The position numbers and the translations under genes are program-made. Under the pieces are notes generated by a model. It searched no databases and was not told the origin of the DNA. It saw only the letters and a list, made by a program, of their open reading frames with translations. A DNA stretch of 64,000 nucleotides, taken from Clostridiales bacterium Firm_04 (GTDB lineage Bacteria > Bacillota > Clostridia > Oscillospirales > Ruminococcaceae). Below are positions 1-7,241 of this stretch, in pieces; position 1 is the first letter of the stretch, and every line of letters starts with the position of its first letter. The stretch is taken from assembly GCA_001603005.1 (NCBI GenBank), contig LVAJ01000029.1, positions 23,385 through 87,384 on the forward strand. Reading direction: 5' to 3'.

Positions 1-593
1 TGCACGAACTTGATGTAATTGCCGAGCGTGCTGACCGTGGTTTCCGGCGATTCGCCGCCGTAGCGGTAGGGGTGGTGCATATCCCAGAGCGCTGCGACAT
101 GGATGCTGCCGATCTTGTCGAGCATGGCTTTCAGGCGCTTTGTATCGCTGAACACGCCGTTTGTCTCGACCAGCAGCGTCACATCATGTGCCTCTGCTTC
201 GGGGATCAGGGAGGTCAGGACCGATGCAACATAGTCATCGTCCACAATGCCGGTCACTTCGCTGTAACGGTCGCCGAGCACGCGGATATACGGTGCGCCG
301 ACTGCCTGTGCAAGCTCCATGCACGCAAGCAGCTCGCGGCGGTTCTGCGCCTCATTCTCCTGCTCATTCAGGCAGCAGTTCGAGCTGACGCAGGGGATCT
401 CCAGCTTGAGGGATTTCAGCTTTGCGACGGTCTTCGGCAGCAGTACACCGGTGAACGGCTTGGTGCGGTAGGGATCCGCCGGCAGACCGTAACAGCGCAG
501 CTCGATGCCGTCAAAGCCGAGGTCCTTTGCCATGGAATAGACATCCGGCCATTCAAAATCCGGACAGCCCAGCGTGGAAAAACAGATCTTCAT
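1..593 (-). CDS. Sugar phosphate isomerase/epimerase, TIM barrel (3' end outside window)
   Basis: The 197 visible residues start MKICFSTLGCPD and match the AP-endonuclease-2/xylose-isomerase-like barrel. They include the GIELR strand after beta-1 and the LLVETNG strand whose Glu is a usual metal ligand of this superfamily, followed by the ALWDMHHP strand with Asp and His ligands. Such proteins isomerise or epimerise keto-sugars or inositol derivatives in the cytoplasm; the substrate cannot be told from this. An intrinsic terminator belonging to the upstream RNA lies 26 bases before the start, and GGGAGG precedes the ATG. The gene runs off the left edge, so its C-terminus is unseen. Confidence 0.8.
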   Translation of the reverse strand, partial: MKICFSTLGCPDFEWPDVYSMAKDLGFDGIELRCYGLPADPYRTKPFTGVLLPKTVAKLKSLKLEIPCVSSNCCLNEQENEAQNRRELLACMELAQAVGAPYIRVLGDRYSEVTGIVDDDYVASVLTSLIPEAEAHDVTLLVETNGVFSDTKRLKAMLDKIGSIHVAALWDMHHPYRYGGESPETTVSTLGNYIKFV

Positions 594-618
594 AATGATA
601 CCTCCCAGTATCTGCACG

Positions 619-831
619 AAAAAAACGGTGTGAAGCCGTCAGACCTCACACCGTTGATTCGCATGATTTCGGGTTTTCCGATTGCTCATCTGAAAACGCC
701 CGTGCACAACGAAGCAGGCCTGTGACAATCTGCCAAGACCGTAAGTCGAAGGACGAGCGAAAATACATCGTGCATGGAAAACAACCCTTTCCGCCGGATG
801 ATGGATACAATTACCCTCTCCGGCACTTGAT
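619..831 (-). ncRNA. Candidate structured small RNA, about 210 nt
   Basis: A complete promoter (see 838-866) and a complete intrinsic terminator (624-655 plus a U run) bracket about 210 nt with no convincing reading frame: the only ATG frame inside is 29 codons and has no ribosome binding site. The RNA can fold into a 5' hairpin (GCCGGA paired to TCCGGC with an inner GGGTA/TATCC stem). A long helix follows, closed by GGG-TTTTCC with GGAAAA-CCC and continued by an 11-of-12 bp stem around TGCAC/GTGCA. Size and shape would suit a housekeeping RNA such as 6S or a raiA-type RNA, but I cannot match a consensus. It could also be an attenuating leader of the downstream epimerase. Confidence 0.6.
624..655 (-). 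terminator. Intrinsic terminator of the candidate RNA
   Basis: A 10-bp perfect stem (AACGGTGTGA with TCACACCGTT) is followed on the minus strand by seven U residues. It lies between the RNA promoter and the epimerase start, so it ends the RNA or attenuates the epimerase. Confidence 0.8.
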
Positions 832-837
832 GTCGTT

Positions 838-866
838 ATTATAGCACACTCGGCGCAGTTTGTCAA
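838..866 (-). promoter_or_regulatory. Sigma-A promoter of the candidate small RNA
   Basis: Consensus TTGACA at 861-866 and TATAAT at 838-843 on the minus strand, with a 17-bp spacer. This is a perfect promoter, as expected for an abundant RNA. Confidence 0.85.
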
Positions 867-1057
867 GGATTTGTCAATCTCTTTTCCGGATTCCGTCACA
901 TTCCACAGTAATTTGAATATTATACATCCGGATTTGCATAAAATTTGCGCGGATATGCCGCTTTCCGGCGCAGATTCGCGGAAATCCGCATGCCGCGCAC
1001 ATGCTGCCGCTCCATTTGTCAAATTATACCGGCAGAATAAAAAAACATGAAATCATA

Positions 1058-1086
1058 TTGACTTTTTGTGCAGTTTCGTGTATAAT
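1058..1086 (+). promoter_or_regulatory. Promoter of the YegP-like gene
   Basis: TTGACT at 1058-1063 and TATAAT at 1081-1086, spacer 17 bp, 52 bases before the start codon. Confidence 0.8.
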
Positions 1087-1138
1087 AAAAACAGCGGCTG
1101 ATACAGCCGGAGATTTTGAAAACAGGAGGATCAAGGAA

Positions 1139-1510
1139 ATGGGCAAATATCTGATCAAACAAACCAAGACCGGTATTAAATTTGATCTGAAAGCCGGCAA
1201 CGGCGAGGTGGTTGCAACCTCTGAGGTCTATACGACCGAGAAGGCATGCCGCGCCGGTATCGAGAGCGTGCGGAAAAATGCACCGGCAGCAGCCGTTGAA
1301 AATCAGACCGCCGAGGGATTTGCAAAGGAAAAGCACCCGAAATTCGAGGTCTATACCGACAAGGCAGGCGAATTTCGCTTCCGCCTGAAAGCGACAAACG
1401 GTCAGATCATCGCGGTCAGCGAGGGCTATAAGGCGCTGAGCGGCTGCTTGAACGGCATCGAATCCGTGAAGAAGAATGCCGATTCCGAAATCGTGAAGCA
1501 GGAAGACTGA
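1139..1510 (+). CDS. YegP/DUF1508 family protein (two-repeat)
   Basis: This 123-residue protein consists of two copies of the DUF1508 (YegP) unit, roughly residues 4-50 and 65-115. Each has the pattern 'F.LKA.NG..IA.SE.Y' followed by a 'GIESV+KNA' helix. YegP-type proteins are small cytoplasmic alpha/beta proteins of unknown biochemical role. The ATG is chosen because AGGAGG lies 9 bases upstream. An in-frame ATG upstream at 1001 lies outside the promoter and is not used. The next small gene starts 39 bases downstream, so the two are probably co-transcribed. Confidence 0.85.
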   Translation: MGKYLIKQTKTGIKFDLKAGNGEVVATSEVYTTEKACRAGIESVRKNAPAAAVENQTAEGFAKEKHPKFEVYTDKAGEFRFRLKATNGQIIAVSEGYKALSGCLNGIESVKKNADSEIVKQED

Positions 1511-1549
1511 TTCCTGTATATACAGGCTTTTCAAGGAGGAACACATACA

Positions 1550-1819
1550 ATGGATATCAAGGCTGAGATCGAAAAGATCATTGCACAGGTCACAAAGGAC
1601 GGCGACCTGAAAGAAAAGTTCATGAAGGATCCGGCAGCGACCGTGCGCGGTCTGGTCGGCGATCAGGCAGACGATGATACGATCAAGAAGATCATCGACA
1701 TGGTCAAGGACGCGATCGGCAAGGGCGGTCTGAGCAGCATCGGCGATAAGATCTCCGATGTGCTGGGCGGCATCTTCGGCAAGAAGGACGACGATAAGGA
1801 AGAAAAGAAGGACGAGTGA
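1550..1819 (+). CDS. Small acidic protein, unknown function
   Basis: An 89-residue protein with a good ribosome binding site (AAGGAGG). The N-terminal half has a helical pattern with 'KFMKDPAATVRGL', loosely like the 'DP' helix of Nif11/nitrile-hydratase leader peptides. The middle is Gly-rich (LGGIFG), and the tail is a run of Lys, Asp and Glu. Proteins of this general form are common in Clostridia without a known role. No cleavage motif or adjacent maturase is present, so a peptide-precursor role is not supported. It is probably cytoplasmic and shares the transcript with the YegP-like gene. A terminator follows. Confidence 0.7.
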   Translation: MDIKAEIEKIIAQVTKDGDLKEKFMKDPAATVRGLVGDQADDDTIKKIIDMVKDAIGKGGLSSIGDKISDVLGGIFGKKDDDKEEKKDE

Positions 1820-1854
1820 TCCTGCTTTCCTGATCTTTCCGATATACAAAAAAT

Positions 1855-1890
1855 CCGCATCTGTTCTTTGAGAGCAGATGCGGTTTGTTT
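1855..1890. terminator. Bidirectional terminator
   Basis: Nine-bp stem CCGCATCTG/CAGATGCGG, with a T-rich run after it on the plus strand and A residues before it. It can stop both the small-protein transcript and the convergent AraC transcript. Confidence 0.8.
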
Positions 1891-1900
1891 TTCTTTCAGA

Positions 1901-2764
1901 TTACAGCTCATCCTTCGGCAGCGGCCCGTGCAGACGGCTGTGCGCGACGCTTTCCGCCGGCAAAGAGAGATCCCGCCGGAATACGCGCGGCGAAACACCC
2001 ATGACCTTCTGAAACGCCTTTGCAAATTTGCTGCCGTTGTCATAGCCGAAATCGCCGGCAATATCCAGAACCGTGCGGTTGCTGCTGCGGAGCTTCTCGG
2101 CGGCTGCAAGCATCTTCTGGGCGCGGACATAGGCATAGACCGAATCGCCGTAGATCAGGCGGAAGCTGTTTTTCAGATGCGTCGGCGAAATTTGCAGTTC
2201 ATCTGCAAGCTGCTCGATCGAAATGTGCAGTGCCGGCTGCGCATACATCCGCGCAAATGCGTCGGCTGCCATGCGGAGCTGCGACGGCGCACAGACATGC
2301 GATTCCGCAGACCGGCAGTCCGCTGCAGTATAGGCTGCGGCAAGCTGTGCGGCAAGGCGCCGGATCTCGTGCTCCGGAATCTGTTCCGCGGCAGAAAGCA
2401 GTGCCTCTGCCGGTGCCTGTGCATCCGGCGCACAAAGCACCGCTGCCGGATCCGGCGCGGAAAATGCCCCCTCCGGCAGACAGAGCGCCGCCGCAGAAAA
2501 ATTGCCCGTCGGTGTCAGAAATGCAGCTCCGGCAGTTCCGTTCAGCAGCAGCGCTTCTCCGGCGCCGGTGAGATAGACCTGTTTTCCGCGGCGGCAGGCA
2601 AGTCTGCCGGAGCAGACATGCAGGATCGTCAGCGGCTTGCGCGCAGAAAAGGAAAGCCGCATGCTGCACGCCGGTTCCGCAATGATCCGGAATGCGGTCA
2701 TCTGCTGGGTATCGCAAAGCTCTTTTTGCCGCACCGCGCGCGATGCGGATCTCATAGGCTTCAA
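1901..2764 (-). CDS. AraC family transcriptional regulator
   Basis: About 287 residues. The C-terminal 95 residues carry the double helix-turn-helix of AraC/XylS proteins: 'ISIEQLADELQIS' for the first motif, then the conserved 'VLDIAGDFGYDNGSKFAKAFQKV' region and 'GVSPRVFRRD'. The N-terminal domain is unrecognised. The likely start is a TTG 11 bases after GGAGG; the ATG at 2755 is the alternative. The ATG at 2800 lies inside the palindromic repeat and has no ribosome binding site. The three palindromes in its leader suggest autoregulation or control by another repressor. No co-directional target gene is adjacent. Confidence 0.85.
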   Translation of the reverse strand: MKPMRSASRAVRQKELCDTQQMTAFRIIAEPACSMRLSFSARKPLTILHVCSGRLACRRGKQVYLTGAGEALLLNGTAGAAFLTPTGNFSAAALCLPEGAFSAPDPAAVLCAPDAQAPAEALLSAAEQIPEHEIRRLAAQLAAAYTAADCRSAESHVCAPSQLRMAADAFARMYAQPALHISIEQLADELQISPTHLKNSFRLIYGDSVYAYVRAQKMLAAAEKLRSSNRTVLDIAGDFGYDNGSKFAKAFQKVMGVSPRVFRRDLSLPAESVAHSRLHGPLPKDEL

Positions 2765-2793
2765 GGGCGGTTCCGCCTCCTTCGTCAGTCTGG

Positions 2794-2849
2794 TTAGCAT
2801 TCGCTAAGTATATGTTAGCATTCGCTAAGTCTAGGTTAGCATTCGCTAA
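2794..2849. promoter_or_regulatory. Three tandem palindromic operator sites
   Basis: The palindrome TTAGCATTCGCTAA occurs at 2794-2807, 2815-2828 and 2836-2849, at an exact 21-bp period, which is two helical turns. The sites begin only a few bases after the AraC transcription start inferred from the promoter at 2862-2890. Bound protein there would block transcription. Confidence 0.75.
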
Positions 2850-2861
2850 CCGTTCACTGTT

Positions 2862-2890
2862 ATGATAACGCTTTTTTTGCAGAAAGTCAA
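2862..2890 (-). promoter_or_regulatory. Promoter of the AraC regulator
   Basis: TTGACT at 2885-2890 and TATCAT at 2862-2867 on the minus strand, spacer 17 bp. The operator array begins just downstream. Confidence 0.75.
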
Positions 2891-3039
2891 GCGGTTTTGC
2901 CGTTCTTTGCCGGATTTCAGCGAATCGACCGTATTTTGAATCCGTTCAGACACAAAATCATTCATTTCTCTTGCGCCGATATTACAGTATATGCGCTTGC
3001 CGGGGAATCGGTTTCGGCGCTGATGAGATCAGGTCGGAT

Positions 3040-3741
3040 CCGGAACAGCGAAATCCGCCGGCACGACAACTGCGGCTGCACCGTGACCTTTGAGAACGGC
3101 AGCAAGCGCACGTTTTCCTGCGGAAAACTGCGCAGTTTTGCTCTGCAAAACGTGCGGCAGGATGTGTGGAGCAAGCGGGAATGGGAAGCGCCGGAGCAGG
3201 GCACGGGCGCTGGGGATCCGATTGTATTGACGAAGGAGCAGGCGGAGAAGTTACAGGCAGAACATGGCTTGACAAAGCCTGTTGAAAGTGGTAGAATAAA
3301 TGCAAAGATTCAGCATAGAATGATGAATTTCTATGATGAAGATTTTTATAATCCGTATACTAGTGATGAAATCGAAAGAGAATTGCAATTTTCTCCGATC
3401 GGTCGCTATGTGTCCCATTGGATTGGGTATGATGGCTTTTCGCTTTCGATGAATTATGACAAGAACACACCCGCAACCTATGTGGAGAAATTAGAGATAA
3501 GAGTATTACGGTTTATCCAAGAAATCACGATAATGCGCAGGAGATTTCTGAAACAATTATTCACGAGTTTGCACATGAGAAGTTTGAATGGGTAGATACT
3601 CAGGAGAATGAAGTAAATTGCAGAATATATGAGTATTTGCATTCACATGACCCCATCTCAAAAGATCAGATTTCAGAAATCGTAAAGTTTGTAAAAGAAG
3701 AATACAGCGAATTGCCGGAAGGAGATTTATATGGCTATTGA
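3040..3741 (+). pseudogene. Relic of a phage minor-head-like protein with C-terminal HExxH domain (frameshifted)
   Basis: The reading frame from about 3040 gives 'RRHDNCGCTVTFENG' and 'QDVWSKREWE', the C-terminal signature of phage minor capsid (MuF/SPP1 gp7-like) proteins, then 'VLTKEQAEKLQAEHG' and an accessory domain ('FSPIGRYVSHWIGYD'). The frame stops at 3595. A different frame, usable from about 3470, continues 'ITVYPRNHDNAQ', then 'IIHEFAHEKFEW' with a zinc-protease-like HEFAH motif at 3562-3576, to a stop at 3741. One frameshift therefore separates the halves. No head-domain N-terminus is present. A 48-nt palindromic insertion sits in frame at 3107-3156. The DNA after 3290 is AT-richer than its surroundings, which suggests transfer. 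MuF proteins often carry C-terminal toxin domains; calling this one a toxin is inference. Confidence 0.6.
3107..3156. mobile_element. 50-bp cloverleaf-like palindromic element, copy 1
   Basis: Outer arms CGCACG/CGTGCG enclose two hairpins (GTTTTCC/GGAAAAC and GTTTTGC/GCAAAAC) joined by TGCGCA. It interrupts the phage-relic frame between codons for KR and QDVW, adding 16 codons without shifting frame. A second copy is at 41757-41807. Confidence 0.7.
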
Positions 3742-3907
3742 TGCAAGACGCCTTCTGAATGGCGAAGAAGTGATTTGCGATAAATGTCACAAAGGCAGAC
3801 TGAAGCCACGGTTTACGGACGATCCTACGAAAGCATCATCGTTTGTATGTCCTGAATGCGGAACAATAGTCCGATATAATTTCAAATCTAAAAAGCCGTC
3901 TGAATAA
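3731..3907 (+). CDS. Small zinc-ribbon protein, possible partner of the relic
   Basis: A 58-residue protein with two knuckles, 'CDKCH' near residue 16 and 'CPEC' near residue 40, typical of a single zinc ribbon. Its ATG overlaps the end of the frameshifted upstream gene by 11 bases, so the two were translated as a unit. This position fits an immunity or accessory protein of the phage-like toxin, but no immunity family is recognised. An intrinsic terminator overlaps the stop codon. Codon use is AT-rich like the upstream half and unlike the rest of the window. Confidence 0.65.
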   Translation: MAIDARRLLNGEEVICDKCHKGRLKPRFTDDPTKASSFVCPECGTIVRYNFKSKKPSE

Positions 3908-3920
3908 TCAGGCGGTTTTC
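3895..3920 (+). terminator. Intrinsic terminator after the zinc-ribbon gene
   Basis: Stem GCCGTCTGA/TCAGGCGGT with a 4-base loop, then TTTC. The stop codon lies in the loop. Confidence 0.7.
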
Positions 3921-3940
3921 TCATACCCCAATATCAATCA

Positions 3941-3965
3941 GCACTCTGCAAAGGGTGCTTTTTTC
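3941..3965 (+). terminator. Second intrinsic terminator
   Basis: Seven-bp stem GCACTCT/AGGGTGC followed by six T residues. It backs up the terminator 20 bases upstream. Confidence 0.7.
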
Positions 3966-4045
3966 ATGCCGGCAGACGGCATCCGTCCTGAAAGGAGCTG
4001 CTCTCGAACCGGCTGCTGCCGCTGACATTTGACTGGAAGTCTGAA

Positions 4046-5026
4046 TCATCTGCGCGCGCGTTTTCGTCCCTGCTGCTTCTTTTGCAGCTTATCGGAGCGC
4101 ACGATCAATATGTCATGCTCCTGCACCGTCAGCTCCGGACGCGGCAGAACGGTCAGATCCCCGCGCAGCAGCAGCAGGATCATCATGCCGTATTCCGCAC
4201 GGATCTCCCCGATCTCCATGCCGCAGAGCTCGTTTTCTTTGTCGATCAGGATCTCCCCGACCTCGGAAACATCCTGAAATGCTGCCGATGCATGCTCATT
4301 CTTGGAATACTGCTCCACGAAGCCCGCGCTGATGATACCGGTCGGGATCGCGACCGCGCCGACACCGAGAAATGCGATCACAATTGCCATTGCCTTGCCG
4401 ACCGCCGTCACCGGATAGATGTCGCCGTAACCGACCGTCAGCAGCGTGGACATGCTCCACCAGATGCCCGAAAACGCATTGCGGAAATGCTCCGGCTGCG
4501 CGTCATGCTCCACGCCGTACATGCAGAGCGAGGACGCAAGCATCAGCACGATGATGATGAACAGCGAGGAAAGGATCTGATTGCGCTTTTCGTAAAGAAC
4601 GCCCGTGATGACCTGAAATGAATCGTACTGCGCATTGATGCGGAACAGATGAAAGATCCGCACGACGCGCAGCATCCGGAAGACGATGAAGCCGTCCAGC
4701 AGAAAGACCGGCAGGATCGTCAGCAGATCCACCACGCCGTCAAATGAGCGCAGAAACCGCAGCCGCGCCTTTGCGGGCGAACGGTCGGGATAGAGCAGAT
4801 CCGCCGTCCAGATGCGCAGCACGTACTCCACGCAGAAAATACCCGTTGTCACAAGCTCGATGACGCGCAGCAGCGGATAAACCGGCGCCATTGCGTCAAA
4901 GGTTTTCAGGAACATGGTGAGGATGTTCAGAATGATGACTGCCACAATGAACCAGTCGAACAAGCGGCTCGGCACATCCTCGGTATTGCCGATCTGAATG
5001 ATATCAAAGATCCGCTTTTTTGTCAT
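4046..5026 (-). CDS. Voltage-gated-type potassium channel with TrkA-C domain
   Basis: A 326-residue membrane protein of the six-helix ion-channel superfamily. Residues 116-129 form an S4-like helix with regularly spaced arginines. Residues 197-202 are the K+ selectivity filter TVGYGD between S5 and S6. The last 90 residues look like a cytoplasmic TrkA-C/RCK-C ligand domain, ending in a very basic tail. It should conduct K+ across the cytoplasmic membrane. Another K+ system, TrkAH, is encoded near 60 kb. The start is preceded by AAAGGAG. It ends a minus-strand run that may begin at 9.3 kb. Confidence 0.9.
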   Translation of the reverse strand: MTKKRIFDIIQIGNTEDVPSRLFDWFIVAVIILNILTMFLKTFDAMAPVYPLLRVIELVTTGIFCVEYVLRIWTADLLYPDRSPAKARLRFLRSFDGVVDLLTILPVFLLDGFIVFRMLRVVRIFHLFRINAQYDSFQVITGVLYEKRNQILSSLFIIIVLMLASSLCMYGVEHDAQPEHFRNAFSGIWWSMSTLLTVGYGDIYPVTAVGKAMAIVIAFLGVGAVAIPTGIISAGFVEQYSKNEHASAAFQDVSEVGEILIDKENELCGMEIGEIRAEYGMMILLLLRGDLTVLPRPELTVQEHDILIVRSDKLQKKQQGRKRARR

Positions 5027-5077
5027 GAAGCAGGCTCCTTTCTGCGCAGATCTGAAGTATGCTGTTTGTATGTCAGG

Positions 5078-5623
5078 TTAGACTGCACGCCATGTGCGGT
5101 AGGGCGTGCCGTCAATCTCTTTCCACGTAAAAACGCCGTTTTCAAGCGTCATATAGCTGTGCGGGGAATCCGCCTTCGGGATCGAGACCGATCCGGGATT
5201 CAGCACAAAATGCCCGTCATGCTCCTCGCAGACCGGAATGTGCGTATGCCCGTGCAGCAGAATGTCGCCCTTTCGCAGCGGCGGCATATGCTCCGCGTTC
5301 CAGATATGTCCGTGCGTTGCAAAGATCTGCACATCACCCTCGGAGATCAACGCATAATCCGCGAGCACGGGGAAATCCAGCACCATCTGATCGACCTCTG
5401 CCTCGCAGTTGCCGCGCACGCAGAGGATCAGATCCGCCAGCGGATTGAGCAGCGCGATCACCGTTTTCGGCGCGTACTCCTGCGGCAGATCATTGCGCGG
5501 ACCGTGATAGAGCAGGTCGCCGAGCAGCAGCAGACGGTCCGCCCGCTCCGCTGCAAAGCGCTCTGTCAGCAGTCTGCAAAAATGCGCAGAACCGTGAATA
5601 TCCGATGCGATCAGCCATTTCAT
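5078..5623 (-). CDS. yfcE: YfcE/MJ0936 family metallophosphodiesterase
   Basis: The 181-residue cytoplasmic protein carries all motifs of the small calcineurin-like phosphodiesterases: 'SDIHG' at residues 7-11, 'LLGDLLYHG', 'RGNCE' and the C-terminal 'LLHGHTHIP' metal-binding histidines. The family hydrolyses phosphodiester bonds with two metal ions; natural substrates are unclear. Length matches the family. It lies 51 bases upstream of the channel gene and 16 bases downstream of the SMI1-like gene, with GGAAAGGAG before its ATG. Confidence 0.9.
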   Translation of the reverse strand: MKWLIASDIHGSAHFCRLLTERFAAERADRLLLLGDLLYHGPRNDLPQEYAPKTVIALLNPLADLILCVRGNCEAEVDQMVLDFPVLADYALISEGDVQIFATHGHIWNAEHMPPLRKGDILLHGHTHIPVCEEHDGHFVLNPGSVSIPKADSPHSYMTLENGVFTWKEIDGTPYRTWRAV

Positions 5624-5639
5624 TGATTTGCTCCTTTCC

Positions 5640-6557
5640 TCATTCAGCTGTCATATTCAGACAGCGAAAAGCGCTGATATTGTCTCGGATTTTTTGAATG
5701 AAGGCTTCACCAAACACATAAACCGTGTCTCCAACGGTAAACCAGCCCCATTCCCTAACCATATCCATGATTGCGGTTTTATCCCGGTAGATGTTCAGTC
5801 CGATTTGATTGGAAAGTTGTTTATCCATCCCGGGAGTATATACATACAATTCGCTTTCACTGTACACTAAAACAGAACTGATCTCAGTCAGCATTTCCTG
5901 CAAAACCGGTACTAAATACGGCAAGCAGTTTTCTTCATTCACATTCGGTTTGATCCTGTACCGAACATACCGGTCTGTTTTCAGTGAATACTTTGTAACA
6001 TCCTTGAACGGGAAACTCTCTTCAATCAAGTTTACTATAGCAGTACTCCAGGAATCGTGAAGCCACGGATTGGCAAAGTGTTCCTTGATCTCCACCATTT
6101 CGTTGTATGCACAAATCATAAATTTCGACAACGGAACCGGCTCGGCAGGTTCCTCCTGAATTGCTACATTATCAACGGAATATACCAGCGGATCGAGTTT
6201 CCCGTCAAGGCGGATAAAGAAATACTGCACACCGTTGTTATTCAGAAAGAACAGGCAATCCTTGTAATCAAAGCCGTATTTCTGAAATCTGCGGTCAAGC
6301 GTTTCGTCCTCCCGAACCTCCTCGCCGTAATCAATGAAACAGCCTGTTTCGTCAACCAGTTTATAATCAAATCCTTGCCACGGACTGAAATAGTTTCCTG
6401 CTGTACGCAGATAGTATGTAAACAGTTCGGGAAGCTGCGGAACATGCAGGGCTGTGCATACCGTGCTGATTTCCGCGTCAGACATCGGTTCCAGATCATT
6501 CTCGTTCATAAACCGGAACAGCGCGTCAAGCTGATCCCCGTGAAATCTTTCCATCAT
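5640..6557 (-). CDS. SMI1/KNR4-like protein, possible immunity protein
   Basis: A 305-residue soluble protein. Near residue 40 it has 'LPELFTYYLRTAGN', resembling the SUKH/SMI1-KNR4 motif in which a helix precedes '(L/F)..YY...N'. The rest is unrecognised. The SUKH superfamily includes many immunity proteins against contact-dependent or polymorphic toxins, but no intact toxin gene is adjacent. The start is one of two consecutive ATGs after AGAAAGGAAT; an upstream frame extension lacks a ribosome binding site. Its first roughly 100 bases are duplicated at 7131-7232. Confidence 0.55.
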   Translation of the reverse strand: MMERFHGDQLDALFRFMNENDLEPMSDAEISTVCTALHVPQLPELFTYYLRTAGNYFSPWQGFDYKLVDETGCFIDYGEEVREDETLDRRFQKYGFDYKDCLFFLNNNGVQYFFIRLDGKLDPLVYSVDNVAIQEEPAEPVPLSKFMICAYNEMVEIKEHFANPWLHDSWSTAIVNLIEESFPFKDVTKYSLKTDRYVRYRIKPNVNEENCLPYLVPVLQEMLTEISSVLVYSESELYVYTPGMDKQLSNQIGLNIYRDKTAIMDMVREWGWFTVGDTVYVFGEAFIQKIRDNISAFRCLNMTAE

Positions 6558-6622
6558 ATTCCTTTCTGACGTCACGCATATGATTTCGTTATACAAGTTT
6601 TATCTGCATGGATTATTCTGAA

Positions 6623-7084
6623 TCAAAACAGCATGGACATAAACTCTGAAAAAGTATCGGCAACCTTTTCCGTCACCGGTTCCCATTCACCTGATTCCTC
6701 ATGGAACCAAACGCATACACTCGGTATAGCAGATGCTCTGTAGTCAAGGCATAGCAAGTCACCGGCAAACAGTGCAGCAATCGGGATAATCTCATATCCT
6801 AACCGATCTGGATCTGCAATAATTCTTTCATCAACCTGTGTCAACACAACATTGATGTCATACGCAGCGTAGTCTTCATCCGTCCCTTTTTCTTTGATAC
6901 AGAGAAACCGCTCGATCATTCGTGTCTGTCGACCGCATTGAAATTCTCTCTTTTCAGGAATCCCGCCATTGTATTCCATTAACAAAGAACGAAATTCGTC
7001 AGGCAGTTTTACTCTCCATTTCCTTTCAACATCAGCCATTCTTTCACTGTCAGGTCTGTATGTATATCCGTTTGACAGTTTCAT
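6623..7084 (-). CDS. SMI1/KNR4 (SUKH) family protein
   Basis: The 153 residues show the SUKH pattern clearly: 'ERKWRVKLPDEFRSLLMEYNGGIPE' near the N-terminus, then a beta-rich region with 'IPIAALFAGDLLCLDYR', and 'VADTFSEFMSML' as the final helix. SUKH proteins commonly neutralise nuclease-type toxins. The ATG nine bases after AAGGAG is used. It stands between a full-length SMI1-like gene and a truncated copy of that gene, so this is an immunity-like array without a visible toxin. Confidence 0.8.
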   Translation of the reverse strand: MKLSNGYTYRPDSERMADVERKWRVKLPDEFRSLLMEYNGGIPEKREFQCGRQTRMIERFLCIKEKGTDEDYAAYDINVVLTQVDERIIADPDRLGYEIIPIAALFAGDLLCLDYRASAIPSVCVWFHEESGEWEPVTEKVADTFSEFMSMLF

Positions 7085-7112
7085 AATCATTCTCTCCTTC
7101 GTTTTTAGTAAG

Positions 7113-7232
7113 TCAATAGTGCCAATATAGTGTGCATACCGTGCTGATTTCCGCGTCAGACATCGGTTCCAGATCAATCTCGTTCATGAACCGGAACAGC
7201 TCGTCAAGCTGATCCCCGTGAAATCTTTCCAT
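7113..7232 (-). pseudogene. Truncated 5' copy of the 5640-6557 gene
   Basis: It encodes 39 residues. The first 33 are nearly identical to the N-terminus of the SMI1-like gene 680 bases downstream (MERFHGDQLD, then MSDAEISTVCT), after which the frame ends in unrelated residues and a TGA. At the DNA level, about 100 bases match with a few substitutions. This is a leftover of a duplication or of recombination replacing a former full-length gene. Confidence 0.8.
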
Positions 7233-7241
7233 TGCAAAACC

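Noticed and set aside
2700..2800. ATG at 2798-2800 as the AraC start
   Set aside because: It lies within the first palindromic repeat and lacks a ribosome binding site; TTG at 2764 has GGAGG at a proper distance.
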